A stretch of 64,000 nucleotides of DNA. It comes from Macrotis lagotis (Eukaryota; Chordata; Mammalia; Peramelemorphia; Peramelidae). Shown piece by piece: positions 47,505 through 62,200 of this stretch. The stretch covers positions 868,001 to 932,000 of the forward strand of contig NC_133663.1 in NCBI RefSeq assembly GCF_037893015.1. The letters are read 5' to 3'. The notes below the pieces were generated by a model. That model made no database searches, had not been told where the DNA came from, and worked only from the letters and a program-made list of their open reading frames with translations. The translations under genes and the position numbers were made by a program. Positions within the stretch are counted from its first letter, which is position 1. Each line of letters begins with the position of its first letter.

Positions 47505-48300
47505 AGAAATCTTTATATAAATCATTATAAAAATATTTTGTTTTCCAATTATCTACAATAGTAGTTCCTACCCATCATTTTTGGTAAGGTTTTGAATTTT
47601 ACAATTTTTCTTCCTCCTCCCTTCCCTCTCCCATCCCCCACAGAAGGCAGTCTGATCATCTTTGCATTGTTTCCATGCTATGTGTTGATCAAAATTGAAT
47701 GTGTTGAGAGAGAAATCATATCCATGAAGAAGAAATAAAATATTAGAGATAGCAAAATTATTTAGTACATAAGATGACTTTTTTTAAAATTGAAGGTAAA
47801 AATCTTTGGTCTTTGTTTAAACTCCATAGTTCCTTCTCTGGCGACAGATGGGATTCTTCATCAAAGATCTCCTAAAATTGTCCCTAATTGTTGCACTGAT
47901 GGAATGAGTGAGTCCATCAGGGTTGACCATCACCCCCATGTTGCTGTTAGGGTATACAATGTTCTTCTAGTTCTGTTCATCTCACTCAGCATCAGTTCAT
48001 GCAAATCCCTCTAGACTTCTCTGAATTCCCATCCCTCCTGGTTTCTAAAAGAACATACATATACATATACATGACATACATATACATATACAGTTTGTTC
48101 AGCCATACCCCAATTGATGGACATTCACTCAATTTCCAATTCTTTGCCACCACCAACAGGCTGCTATGAATATTTTTGTACAAGTGATGTTTTTACCCTT
48201 TTTCATCATCTCTTTTAGGGTACAGACCCAGTAGAGGTATTGCTGGATCAAAGGGGATGCACATTTTTATTGCCCTTTGGTTTGCCAGAAATCTTGACCA
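47505..48300 (-). repeat. L1 3' UTR fragment
   Basis: Reverse-strand L1 3' end: 'caatttttcttcctcctccc', 'gttcttctagttctgttcat', 'cccaattgatggacattcac', 'tccaattctttgccaccacc' and 'tattgctggatcaaagggga'. An internal ATACAT repeat lies at 48054-48092. It is the best-preserved L1 tail in the window. Confidence 0.8.
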
Positions 48301-48309
48301 CAAGCAATG

Positions 48310-50010
48310 CTTTTTCCAATTGGAAAGAGGTGGCATCTCCTCTCCTCTAATATGGAATTGTCTCCTTTTCATCTCATTTCCTCAGGCCCTGTCTGAGGGC
48401 CAGAATCCTTGGGAAAGGATATGGGCCTAGAAGGAGGCATTGGAGGGAGTCAGGAGGCATCCCTGGGGAAGGTTCTGGGTCTTAGTATTGGGGACAACAC
48501 ATCAGAGATGAAAGGTGGTCTTTGACAGAGAGCCAAGTTTTGTCCCAAGGGAGATTTCAAAAGCTGCTCCCCTTGCCTCTCCCTCCCCCCAATAAAGTGG
48601 CTGCTGGGAGAAAGAGAGCAACAATTAGAGAGACTAAGTGGAGGCAGAGCACCAGAGCAGGCTAGGAGCTGGCTGGCCACACCTGGTCCTGCCCCCTGAT
48701 CTCTGAGTGAATGTGGAGATTCTCATGGCCCCGGGCACCTGAACTCTCCTGCTCCCTCCCTCAGGAGGCAATCAGACTAACAGGACATCAGTGAAGATAA
48801 CCTGTTAGGAAGAACCGTCTCCCACAACTTTCCTGAAATGGGTGTTTTCTGAGCTCCTCCAAAAGCCCCTGTCTGAGGAGAGGTGTGGTATGGGTGGTAC
48901 AGGATGGCATAGGGCACAGCATGGGGCCTGTAGCTCCAAGAGACCACAGTAGGATTAGGGCAAACCTGGATCAACTTTCTGAATGCAGAGAGTCCTGGGC
49001 TGAACTTCTATGGTTCAGAATACTCAGTGCTCATCACCTTAGGGAAAGTGGCAGAATGAGGCAGACCTCCTCACCTGCCGGATGAGCCTTTAAGACCCTA
49101 CTTAGATCTCTGACTATGTAATGACAGCAGCTCTAAGGGCAAGGGACTAGAGCTGGAGTGATGTCAGGTGGGGCTCCTGTGGTGACCAGGCTCTAGGAAG
49201 GGAATATAATGGTCAGGGTCATGGAAAGATCATTGCAATATTTCCAGAAGTTTTCTTCTGGGACCCCACACTCTCAAGGTTCATAGAGGCACCAAATGAA
49301 ATCTACATTGGAGACAAAGAGTCATCCATGACTCTGGAGGGTCCCAAGAGTACAGCCAGCTCTCTAGGGAAGTTTAGCTAGGTGCTTTCTCTGAGGACCA
49401 CAAGCTCTGCTGAGTCCAAAAAGAACAATCCTTTGAAATGGTTCCTACACCTATGTAGGGAAGCAGGGAAAGGAGGTGGAATTTCACCCATTGCCTCGGC
49501 AGCTCTTGTTCAGAGGAAGAGGGCAGGAGACAATGTTCAACTGAGTCAAAGCAGGAGGCAGGAAACCGCTTCATCAGCCCCAAGGAGAGAGCTAGCTCTG
49601 ATCAGGAGTTGAGCTTCCCAGACTCCTACTGAGTCACTGGTCCAGGGGGGCCTCTGGATCCAGGGGAAGCAATGGGATGATGCTGTAAGAAGGGGGAAGC
49701 TTGTTTTGGACCTGCCTTTCCCTAGAGGGAAAGTCACCCTGGTTTGAAATCTTGGCTTCAGAGGTTGTGATTTCTCCCTTCACCCCAGCTGTGGTCTCAT
49801 CCCCCTCTCCTAGGGGTCTTTCTCCATCCATGCCTGCCAAGACAGTACTTCTGACGTGTGGGTCCAGTAGTGAAACCCCATCCCCCTTCTCAGAATATGC
49901 CAGTGGTGGCTATCAAAGCTTCCTGGAAAATCCTGTTTGGATTTGAAAGCTCTTTGTGACTTGGCCTCCTCCTACCTTTCCAGGATTTTTAAGTCTTACT
50001 CCTCTCTAGA
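48310..50010. other. Intergenic, nothing recognised
   Basis: No supported feature was found. Confidence 0.4.
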
Positions 50011-50019
50011 TGGTTCATT

Positions 50020-50290
50020 TTCATGCTGTCCACTCCATCTGAAATGGGCTGCTCTCTCACCTCTCCTCCTGGGTTCTTCAAGAATCAGCACCCACACTGC
50101 CTTCTGGGGGTGGGGGACATCCTTATCCCCCAGTCTTCCCCCTAAGGTAGCCTTCCCCCATTTTGTAGATGTCTTGAGAGTGTGTGATTGACATTTCATC
50201 CCCACCAAAATAGGCTTTTTGAAGGTAGGGAACTTGTGGCTTAGCCCAGTGCCTTGTTTGCTGACTACCTCGTCCCTGAATATATTCTTC
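50020..50290 (+). repeat. L2-like 3' fragment
   Basis: 'ctgaaatgggctgctctctc', 'cccacactgccttctggggg', 'aggctttttgaaggtaggga' and 'agcccagtgccttgtttgct' follow the L2 3'-end order. Confidence 0.6.
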
Positions 50291-51039
50291 ACCACAGGGT
50301 GTGTGTCCCCTCTCCCTACTGAGGTGTGTATTTGTGGCAAAGTGGGAATGTTTGGTAACTACTCTTCAGGTTACACCACTTCAGTAAATATCTTTTCTGT
50401 GAGCTATTTGTGTAAACTAGTTGCCTGTGACAGAGAAGCACACCGGTGGGGGCTGGGAAACTTGAAACCCCAGAGTGCCTTGCACCTTGCCTCCAGGGGT
50501 CTGAAGTCTGGAGATCCAAGATCCAATGTTTCCAGCTCTGAATGGGAAAGAGACAATGACAGCTTCCCCTAATCAAAGAGATCACTATGGATTGGTAGAA
50601 CCAGTGACAGTTTGCTAGAAGTGGGGGTGGGGGTGGGGAGAGGAGACTAAGCAGTCAGATGTGAGATTGACCAAAGGGGTGGCTGACAAGGTTGGGACAC
50701 TGTCCTTTCCCACCCCTTGGGTGGGACCTCAATGCCATCTGAGCCTCTGCCTTTGGGGGCCAGTCACTCTCCATATCCATTAGGGGTGATCTCTGCAGAA
50801 GAGGACAGGGAAGATCTCCAGGGCAGGAGACGGGGCTGGCCCCACTGAGGGGCTGTGAGCCTCTGTCCTCTTGTAGCTAATGCAGGTCTATTGCTCCACC
50901 CTATTTGGAGCTCAGTTCTCTTTCTTCCTTCTTCCAAGGCTCAGGGCATCATTCTCAGGCTCCCAGGAAGCCCAGCTGCCAAGCAGGAGATGGTTTTTAG
51001 CTCTTCCTACCAGTTAAGTCCTTTCAGCTTCCTCCCTCT

Positions 51040-51550
51040 CCCATCCACTGTGTCCCCTAAACTGCTTCATTGGACCCCCTGCTTCATCTTTGCCTCCCTG
51101 CCATCCTTGGTCCTCTCAGCTGCCAAAGGACAGCCCCCACCACAATTCCTCCACATTCAACACACATTGCCTGCAGAATAGAAAACCCTGGGACGCCCTG
51201 GATTATTTTTCCAGTCTTCAATGATGGAAGCCTTCTACGTTCCCTCCAAAACTTCAGGGATCTCAAGCTTTCCGATCTCTGCTTTGACCATTCTCCCTGG
51301 CCATCCCCAGCCTCTCCTCCTGGTTGCCCTCAAATCTCAGTAAAATTCAATTTCTGCAATAAGCCTTCCCTAGGCATCATCTGAGCTTGTCTCCAATTAT
51401 CCTGTCTTATCCTGTTCATCCCCAAGTGTTTTCATGGCTCTCCAATCATACTGTGACCTGTCTTAGGGCAGAGGGGACTTCTGCCTTTATACCGCCAAGG
51501 TCTAGCAGAGAGCTTGGCATAATAGACACTGGGTATAGGCATAAGAAGTT
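51040..51550 (+). repeat. L2 3'-end fragment
   Basis: 'gcaataagccttccctaggc', 'tgtgacctgtcttagggcag', 'gagagcttggcataatagac' and the 'actgggtataggcataagaa' end are typical of L2. It lies downstream of the SLC13A5 poly(A) signal. Confidence 0.6.
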
Positions 51551-51964
51551 TGCCTCTTCCCACTCACTCCAATCCAGCCTCCATCCAGTCAACAGTCCAA
51601 CCTACACCCTTAGGCAGTAAACTCCAATGGCTTCCCATTTTCTCTAGGCCCAGGATCTTTGGGGGACAGTGAAAATCCTTTCCTCTCTTCCACACTGACT
51701 GCTCCCAAGCATGAAGATAAGGGGAAAGGTTGCTAGAAGACTGGGAGAGGCATCCAGGACAACTGCCCTTGGACCATGTACTGGACAGGCGGCGAGGAAC
51801 CTCAGTGAGGAGGAGGAGAGGCAGACCAGCTTTCCTGAACCCCGTCTAGATCTTCTCCTTGAAACTACTCTGCCTAGGTTCTGGGGCAGTTCCCTCCCAG
51901 GGGAGCCAGGATAAGCAAGTGAGCCCGTGTTGGGCAGCCATGATACACAGAACAGGCAGCACCA

Positions 51965-53221
51965 TCTCTTCAGCTTGCTGACTTTATTCTCTGGCCTTCT
52001 ACAACAAGCCCGGACAGGGGGAGGCATTTTGGTTTGTTCTCCAGCACATCTAGAGAGGCTTGCCAGCCATGGACACTGGGTAGGAAACAGGAAATTGGTT
52101 TCTCATGGGAGCAAGCCTTGATCCTCTTGGGCCAGGTGCACTCTGGAGTCAGGCTCCAGACCAGTCATCTGCTGGAGGCTGAAGAGATGACCAGGGACCT
52201 TCACTCCACCCAAGGGATCTTTTTAGTCCATCCCCAGAAATCAGCCTTGATCATTTCCTCTGCCTGCAATCCCCAGCCAGAATCAGATCCAGGGGCTAAG
52301 AAGGCCCTGGGCCAGAACCAAGGGCTGAGGAGGCAATCCCTGAGGAGTCCTGCTTGTCTCAGGTCAGAGGAGACCTCCATACTTGCCAGAGGAGCCTAGC
52401 CAGGTTGAAGAGGTTCTTCTATCTGCATCATTTCGGAGGGCTGACATCTAACTGGAGCTTTAGGACAGGAGTGGAGGAAGGAAGGAGACCTCCTCTGCTC
52501 TGTCCTTGACCAAAGAGGGCTCCAGGTCTGCTGTTTGAGGCTGCAGCTCCTGGGCTCCCTCCAGACAGACAGAGCCTGGGAAGGGAAATGGTTTATGTAG
52601 TTTGGAAAGAGTCTATTCTCTCACATCAGAAAATGGGGAAGATTTCCTGGACCTTCCTTCTAGTGGAGCCATCAGAGTCAATGAAAGGAGACTCTTGGTG
52701 GCTCCCATATGGTAGGAGTCCCTGCTCCCTGCTCCCTCAGTAACCTAAGGGATACATGCACAGGGAGGATCAGGGCTCAAAAGGGAAGGGGTCCAGGCCT
52801 CAAGACAGTCTGGGTCTGCACAAACACAGGTACTAGAGTGCAGAAGTTGCCCTGGTCAGTGGGCTCTGCAGCAGGGGAAGCTGGTCATTTGGGCCCAAGG
52901 GATGTTCCACCAACCACCAAGAAAGGAAGAGAGGCCATTCAAGATAGGATCCTGGGAAGAGTAGCTGGGCTCCTGTCTCATGGGGATAATTTCTGTTCAA
53001 GCCCTGGGGAGCTTGCTCAGACACATAATCTCTATTCATCTTCACCCTGTTGGAGCAAGTACTTTCTTAGTTCTGGATGCAGACACAGGCTGTTGTGAGG
53101 GAAGCACATCTGCAAGCTGGGGACACTGACCACTGGAACTTCTGCCATTCTCCCCTTCTTCCCATCCCCTCCCCCCTGCCTCCTTACCCCTCCCACACCC
53201 CGTAGCTGGCCAGCTGAACCC
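51965..53221 (-). terminator. SLC13A5: SLC13A5 3' UTR and poly(A) signal
   Basis: From the stop codon the minus strand runs about 1.23 kb to AATAAA at 51988-51983 (tttatt on the plus strand). A UTR of this size suits SLC13A5. No repeat was recognised in it. Confidence 0.6.
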
Positions 53222-56200
53222 TTAGTCACTGGTGTCAGTTTGGGTGATGTTTGCCCAGCTTGGAAATTGGTCCAGGTCAAACAAGAGACGTCCCCAGGTG
53301 TTGATGGCTAAAGAGACACAGATCAAGCCGATCACGTTCATTATGAGGCCTGCTTTCACCTGGAACAAAGAGAACCGAGTCAGAACCTGGACAGTGGCTG
53401 GGGATGGGGAGAGGCAACAAAAGCAAAGCCAGACCCCACCTCAGCTCCTGCTTCTCTTTGAACTGCCCCCAGGTAGGTCCCACACCATGAGGCAGCAGAG
53501 AAAATCTGTCATTTTAGAGCAAGAACCTGGGAGCTGACCAAATCACAGAAAAAAAATCAGTGGCTAGCACATTGTTATTCAAACCTACTGCAGAATTGCT
53601 TCCTGGAAGCCCTACTCCACTCAGTTCTTTGGTCATTTGACCCCTTGTGGGTAGAATCAAAAAACCTCGACAAGCCATGGCATGATATTGTGCTTGGATG
53701 AGGTGAGTCAACCTTCTTCCACATGCTACCTCCTCCTTCACCATTCTTGTAATTTGGATTACTGAAACCCCACCAGATATCTTGAGGTTCGGGGGTTAGA
53801 TTTCTTTAAGGAGTATGCCTTAGACCTAATCACTGTGACTCCTGGCCAACAATGGGTGGCAGCTTAAGTGCAAAGGAATTTTGAGCCCTGATGACTCAGA
53901 GTGAGTGTAAATAGTAGTTATTTCTGATTTGGTCAAAAATCCTAAGGGTCTCTGTCTTTCAGAATGATTTTGTTGCTGATTTTGACCAGGTAAAAGAGAT
54001 CATTTTTGGCCTCATTTCTTACTTAGCCTTACTCATTAAATGGGTATTGCCCCAAAGTGAGGTCTGAGAAAGACTTTAGCTTAAAAAGACCAAGGTCCCA
54101 CTGTATACAGGGTCATCTCCAGTTATCCTGATCCATATCTGGCTGCTGGATCCAGATGACTCTGGAGGAAAGAATGAGACTAGTGACCTTGCACAGTTTC
54201 CCTCATTTAAATCCAATTCATTTATGAGTCATGGCATCACCTTCCTGATGTCATGGTCCTCTTTGAGAACAAAGGACAAACAAAAATAATTTTCAGGAAC
54301 CAGGAACCATCATTACCCTCAGGCACTATTCTTGCATTAGAACGTAAACAGGGACTGTTGTTTTTAATATACACTTATACCCAACACTCAGAACAGTGTT
54401 TGGTGCATAGTGAGTGTGTTTCATAAATCCTTTTTCCTTCATCCATATAGAATCACAAAGATAAAGGAACCTCAAAAGAAGTTTAGTGATACCATTCTAG
54501 ACCCTGGTGTCTGCCATTGGCTAACCCAAGTACATCTGTTGATTGTGGCCCTGTAAGGCCTATCTGTCCACTTTTTTGATTTACTTGTCATGTTTTGTGT
54601 GGCTTGTTTGGTCTAAATCTCCTGGGTGATCATAGATCTAATTTCAGAAGCCAAGTGATGCTCTGAGACGATGCAAATGGAAATAGTTGGAGGATCATAC
54701 ACACTAAATCAACAGGCATTATCAGCTCCCGCTGTCTGTTATGAAACTTCTGTTCTGAGAAGCAGGAATCACCCCCCCCCTTGTTATTTTAGTTTTGGGC
54801 TGAACATTCTCCATGAATGGGCCATTCCCTTTGGCAATTGTCTATCACTTTGTTTTATGACTTCCTTGCTATCAAGAGGGGCTGTGAAATAAGGTTGTCC
54901 CTGGGATCATGTCTTTCAAGGAATCTTGAGAGGTGAAGTTTGAACATGTCTGGGAGATACATACTTTGTTGGAGGGGAACCTTGAAGGCTCCCTTTTACT
55001 CTACCAAGTTAAATACTTTTTATGGTCAGTCCACAAACAGCACAGTGGACCCTGCATCGTCTAGAGCTTCCATTTCATTCTGTGACTGACAAGATTCCAG
55101 AACTGCCCTTTTCCTTCTCTTGCCTTCAGCAAGTACTCATGTCAGTTCTTTGGATGAGGAGAGAGAGTCAGGAAATCATGGGGTTTGGGGCTTTTTTGCA
55201 GGCATTTGTTCTCTTCCCTCCTTTCAGCTGTCTAGATCATCAATCTGTGGCAACTTGGGTCTAGTCCTGTTTTTTGTCTTCATGGCCTTTACCTTTTGTT
55301 TTTGCTCTTATGAGGTGGAGAGTCCCATTGTGATTGTATCACTACTCTGGATGGCAAAAAGTCTGGTAGAAAAGCCATTTCCCATTTTTCATATTTTCCT
55401 CATCCAGTTTTGCCTCTGTGGATGTCCTGAGGATGACCTCCACCATCATGCTTCTCTGCTGATCTCAGTTGAGAGCCTCAGCTGCCAACTCTTTCCACTT
55501 GGCAAAGAGGAGGCAGAATTTAAGCTCTTTGGGTCATTGGGGGTTGATTTGCCTTGCTTAAATTCCTTCTTCTTGTTCAGTCCTGTCTGACCCTCTGGGA
55601 CCCCATTTGGGGTTTTCTTGGCAAAGATATTGTAGCCATTTCCTTCTCCAGCTCATCTTACAGATGAAGAAACCGAGGCAAAAGGGTGACTTGCCCAGAG
55701 TCAGGCAGCTATTAACTCTCTGTGACTGGATTTGAACTAAAGTTAGATAAGTCTTCCTGATTCCAGGCAGATACTGTCTACTGCACTACCCATAATGGCC
55801 ATAAATGTCCTTAAGGAATTGTAATAATCTCTGTCATTGTTCTTCCCATTTTTTAGCATCAATGACCTAGTTAAGCATGTCAGGTTGGAATTGCTTTCAT
55901 TTTCATTTCTCACCCTATTTCTTGCTGTTGTTCCCTTTTTTATTGTTATTCTAACATATTGATAGTCTGACTGTACACAGTATGACAATATTTACTCCTT
56001 GATTTGATGAGTACATTTCAAAGTCTTAGTCTGAAAGTCTTAGATTTTCTGACACTGCTGTTTATTTAGGCTGTTCCTCCCATTTCCATCTCTCCTCCAG
56101 CTCATGGAGGAGCTTCCTGTGGGGTCACCCTCTCACCTCTTAAATGTTTTCCCTTTCATTTCTTTACAGAGTCGAAATTCTGCAAGCCAACTTTTGGCTG

Positions 56201-59200
56201 TAACGCATCAGTCTAAAGGATGAACCTTGAGTCCATCTAGAGAAAGTACGTTCTAAAAATTCAGAAAATGACAATGACATTTACTCCTCAGTTTTATGAA
56301 TCTGTCAGGCAACTTCTTCCTGACCGGGACAGCAAACCTGAAACATTTGCACAAGATTTTCCTTATTGGTAGAGGATGAGGACTTGATGTTAGATGCTTA
56401 TATATGGGGCAGAGTTGGAAGCTGAAAAACCTTCCTTCTTGCTTTAGAGAAGACATGGTTCTAGACTTCCTTTGGAGAGGAATCCAGGAAGAAAAAGAAC
56501 AAGTCTGGTAAAGCAGCCCCTCCCACTCCCAACATGTCCCTCACTGCTCTCTAGTTTCTCTCTTTAGAGTCCTTAAGGAATCTCCATTACCTTCGGTGAA
56601 ATTGGTCTCTCTTTCTCTCTCCTCTTTCTCCTCTTTTCTTTCTCTATCCTTTTTTCTCCCTTCCCTCTCTGCCTTTCCTCTCTTTTGCTTCTCTCTCTCT
56701 GTCCCCCCTTATTCTCCTTCCTCTCTTTCTTCTCCTATCATTTTCACTCTTACCGATATATCTCCCTCCCAGTAGGTAAAGCTCATCCTCTCTTTGTGTA
56801 TTATTTGATAAATGCCATCTGTCTCATTTCTCTGATTTCTATCTTCAATCTGCTTAGACAAATGAGTTTATCCAGTGTTCACTCTTCATGATGGTAATCA
56901 TCATCATCATTTAGTGAAAAGAGAATCAAACCTTTGGATTTAAGCTATAGTTCTTTTTTTATTTTTTTTTGTTTTGTTTTTAGGTTTTTGCCAGGCATTG
57001 GGGCTAAAGTGGCTTGCCCAAAACCACACAGCTAGGTCATTATTAAGTGTCTGAGACCAGATTTGAACTTAAGCTATACTTCTTTAAGGGACAGGAACCA
57101 GGGAAGAAGTCTGGATTTAAGAATAATTTCTCCTACACCAGTAATCTCTAAGGAAACAGATAAGCTATATTTCCAGTCTAACTGACTTTGTGGTCCCTTC
57201 TCCCAACTCCTCTTCAGGCTAGAATCCTAGTCTCCCTTGGAGAGGAACATTAGAGATCCAGAGCTATTCACACATCCCAGGAGGGTGGACATACTCATAA
57301 CCACCATGCACAAAAGCCATGCCTTAGTTTATCTCACCAGAACAATTGGATTACCATGTCAGAAACCTTGAGGTGGCCATAGGAGAACACAATGGCATTG
57401 GGTGGTGTGGCCACAGGTAGCATGAAGGCATAGGATGTGCTCAAAGTACAGGGAAGCATGACATACAAGGGATTGATGCTAATCTTCTGGCACTGGAGGA
57501 ATAAAAATTGATATTATAAATAATTAGGAAAAACAAACAAACAGATGTTCATGGCCCTAGAGAATCATTCGGGTTTGGTTTGGCTAAGTCTACCCAACCT
57601 AGAGCATGGGTTTGATTTCTGAAATTCAGTCCAATAACCCAACAATTGATGGGTAGGGAGGGGATCAATAGACCAGTTGGGGACAGAACACCAAGATATC
57701 ATGTCAGTCACTTTCCCAGATGGGCACAAAGTACTATTTTCTCCTCTTAACTCTAATTTTTCTTTCACAACATGACTAATATGGAAATATATTAAACATA
57801 ATTGTATGTATACAACTTTAAAAAAAAAACCCAAAGTGTTTCAAGTGAAGAAGTGTGGCTCAGTGGTGAGTTTGCTGTTTGGGATAGAAGATCTTCCTTC
57901 TCCTCTAAGGAATGGGAGAGTCAGTAATGAAAACCCCTTCTTCAGAGACAGAGGAAACAGACTGGGGGTGGTCTAGTCATCCTTTAGCACTTAATCTGTG
58001 CTTTTATCCTTTGAAAACTAGTTGGCATTTACTGCCCATTCCCCAAGAAGCTCTCTAAACCCTACTCTGGCATTCTCAGGAGCTGTTTTCTCATGGGGAA
58101 TGGTCAAGGTTGGATTTCTGAATGATACCACAAAGATCAGAGGTCCAGGGCCCAGGGACCCTGACCCACCCTCTTCTCTGATCTTGGATTCCCCAGATTA
58201 TGATGGGATAGACTTTGTCCCAGAAAACTGGAACTCAGCCTAAGAAGACCAAAGTCCAGAGTGTGGGTTAAAGACATCCAGCATACTGCAAGAGTGCCTG
58301 GAACCACAACAGGGCCAGATAACAGGGTGCCCTAGAGAGGGCCTCTGTTGTGGGAGACATGGTGCCATTGGTGACCACAAGAGAAGCATTCAGGGCCAGT
58401 TGTCAGAACCCATCCCAACCATCCATGAGGTTGCTTTCCTAACATTCAGCTGAGCAGTCCACTTTGTTCTTTGGAGGATTTTCATCTTCCTCTTTAAGGC
58501 AAAAGGGAGAAACCTCATATTGTAACCACCTCTTAGCACATTGTTTGGAGAGCATCTCCTATGATTCTGTCTCTAGAAGACCCCTCACAATCCCAGGACC
58601 AGTGCCTTTGGGGTCACCTTGATGAATAGTACAAAATCATATAAGAGAAGAATGAGGGGGTGGAGGAGGGAAGAGGGGAGTGAAGAATGGTTAAAGACTG
58701 GATTCCATGGAAGGGTGACGGGGCCCAGATTATGACTTTAAGCAGCTGCCTCAGTAATCTTGGCTTCAAGATTAGATCTCTATTGAATGGTGTGTCCTTG
58801 GGGGGCTGAGGGCTGAACTGGGCTCCCTCAGAAGAGGTCCTGGCCACACTTAAGGGTCCCCTTTAGAGCAGATTCCTTTCTGCTCTAAAGCTAGGGTGGA
58901 ATGCAAGGAACATGATGGGTGCACTCTAGTCAGAATTTAGAATGGGGAAGGAGACTGTTTCAAGAAATCCTAATGTCTCCAAAGAGACATTGGGACTGGG
59001 ATGCAGCCTCCTTTCCTTATCTTGATCTAACTCCCCAAGACCTTGAGCTCCTAAAGGACAGGTTGGGTCCCAGGTATGCTCCTACTACAGCGGCCCTTGC
59101 TGGGTAGAGAAGCATAGTTAGGAGGCTGGAGAATGAGATGTTGAGCCCATTGGAAGTGCCTTGAAAGGCACAGAGGAATGTGGTGGGGGTGGCAGGAGGG

Positions 59201-62200
59201 AGCAAGGCATGGGATAGGGGCAAACTGGGGGAAAGGGGAGTGCTTAAGCCCCACAGAAAGGGCATTGTTAACACTCACCATGGAAGCAAAGATGGGTAGG
59301 AAGAGGGTCGCGGTGGCAATGTTGCTTGTGTACTCAGTGAAGGAAGCAATTAAAGATGTGAGAAGTATGACCAGAATCGTTGGGGGTAAAGCCTTCAGGG
59401 GCTCCATCTGCTCCCCCATCCACTCTGACAGCCCTGAGACCTGCATGCATGAGGACAGGCCTTGGAAAATCTGGAAGAGGAGTCCTTTGGCATCCCTGGA
59501 TATCAGCCCAGACAAAGGGCCTCCACTGTCCAGCCCCTCACCTTCCATGGAGGCAGCTCCCTCTCCATCAGGTGTTTAGATTGACACATGTTTGGTGTCC
59601 ATTTTTTAGATGAGGAAACTGATACTTAGAGATATGCCTTTCCTAAGATCACCCTCTGGACAGTAGCATAGTTGGGCTTGAAGTCTGTCTTCAGGTCCCT
59701 TCCTCTGTCTCCCCATCAGCTAATATCCCAGCCCCTTGGTGGGCTAGATGCCCCTTGGAACTAAAGCCTCTGGACTCTTGTGCAAGGGAGCCAATCCCCA
59801 GGGGCCAGGAGAACTGCCCTTCTCCTCAAAGATTCCCCGGGAGCCAGCAGGCCCAGAATGAAGTCTCACTGAGTAGACTTAAAAACCCTGTCATTTTCCC
59901 CCCTTGCCTTCTCCTCCATCTGACCCTCTGGGTCTCCTCGGCATAGAGGTCCCTTTCTCCATGTGAGAAGGTGCACAGAGGCCAAGAGGGAGCCCATGTG
60001 GAGGGGTATTCATATCTCTCTCTGTCCCCAGTCTGCTCATTCGGGAAATGAAGTATGTGGCCTCAGTGGATCTAATTTTCTGACATCCTTCCTCCCAGGT
60101 CTTGCCAGGCTAAAGTCAAAAGGTCTGGAGCCAAGCAGAGAGGAATCTTCCACCCTTTCCCCATCCCACTTCACATGAGCTGTGGCTGATTGACAACTTG
60201 AAGGGCAGGGGAGGAGGGTGAGACTGCCCGGTGAAGTTCCCCCTTATTAGTGCCAGGCCCCAAACAGAGCCCTCCCCATGCAACCAGAGGAAGGACCCAC
60301 TGTTACCTCACATCCTTTAGCTATGGCAAAGCCACCCCCCAGGAGCAGTACGATGCCCCAGGGAACTTTTTCCTGGGCCACCTTCCAGGTCAGCAGGGGT
60401 GGTGGGTAGAATGGGGCTTTCCACTCTGAAATAAAAGGCAGTGGAAGCCATGGCCCCAATAACTGTGTTAGACATGGAGTAGGAAGAGGTGCCCCCTCTG
60501 CCACATCCCCCCAAGTGGCCATGACCCAGGCCCCCTCATCTTAGGCCAGTTTTTCCTCCCCCCATCTGTGGACTTCACCTTCTTCAGTCTGGCTTCGGAA
60601 ATTGAACTTCAACTTCTGGGAAGGAAGGATGAACATCAGGAGGGAAACAAAGACTGCCACAGTGCCATCTGACACATACCTAAAGAACATACAAGCTGAG
60701 GGTTGGTGACTGTGGACCAAGAGGACCTAGAAACTGCCCGATGGAGGCTGGCACTGAAGGGAGCAGGCAAGTGCAAGACTTGAGGTCATAGGCATCCTCC
60801 TTGACTTGCCAAATCCTTCCCTTCTGGCAAGGCCCAGAAATAGTAGTTTCTCTACCCACACCAGCCCACTGGGGGCTCTCCTTCCTGGCAGACCTGGATC
60901 CCTTTTCCTCTCACTGGTCTGGATGCCCAGTCCTAGGTGCCATCCCTGGCCTGGAGTACAACCCTACAAACCCTCCAGCTAAAGGATTATACCCTTTTCT
61001 CAACATCACACTTCTGATCCTAGACATTCATACCCAGTTCACTCATTTACATTGTTCTCAGTAGAACCTTGCTTCCCCACAGTCCTCAACAATTCCCCTG
61101 GGCTCCCTTCATTGGAATGGAAGCCTCCTGCTACCCAAGATACCGTGCTCTTTGCTCACATCTCCCCTGGAAATTGCATTCTATTCTCCCCAAATTCCCA
61201 CCAAATTTTCAGGCCAGAAGAAATAAGCCCATGCCTTGTTAAAGAGGCACCCTCCCCAGTCTTTCTCCCCCCCACCAGAGATCTTGCTCTTGAGATGTAT
61301 GCTGTGTGATGTTAACATCATCTCCCCAAACTTACTGCCATCATCAATCACCCTTCAGGTTGAAGTCCCAACTTCCTCTTCTGTCTCAAGTTCACAAGTC
61401 TTACCTCTGTGACTCGTCCTTGTTTTGGGGTCATTTGCTGACCCTTTGCCAACAGATTTATCTCATCCCACTTACACTTGCTTACACCTCAGAATGATGC
61501 CATCTCCTTGTTCTGACAGAGGACTTGGGACAAGGATTACTAGTAAGAACCCCAAAATACTGAAGCTCTTGCCTCCACAAGGAAAATACAGGGTGGTCTA
61601 TCTCTAAGCTAAAGGGACTCAAGTCTCTTCAGTGATGGAAGAACTTTAATATAAGAACTCAGAAGGACTCTGAAGAGGGTAAGGAGGATCCTGATATATA
61701 TGTCAGGGAGTTGGCAGATGGAAACCCTTGGAGCTAACCTTTTTAATGGAAAGTTCCTTCTAAATGAGAGGGAGCTGGCAGTCCCACAGGTGCTGCAAAC
61801 AGATTGAGCATCCACAAGGGGCCAGAGAAAGAGAGCCTAGTGATTTCTCCATGCTGTCCAACAGCAGAGACAGGCTGCCTGTTTGTCTTTCCAGGACATC
61901 CACCCAAGACATGATCTTCCCAAAATTCATCCAACCAGAAGAAATATGAATGTGGAAAGGACTTCTGAGGATGAGAGGGTCCTGAAGATGTGAGACACTC
62001 AGGAGTGAGTTCATCACTCTTGCCATTGTAGCAGGGAGGGCTTCAGAAGAGACAAAAAGATTTGGAAAGTGAACAAAAGATGGTGTCCAAAAATGGGAAT
62101 CAAGGCTTATGCTATCAGTTAGGGACTTTGGACCAGAGATAGAGAAAATTCCTTCTCTCTCTGCCTCCCTGGCTCCTTGTCTTCTCTCTGAATCCTGTCA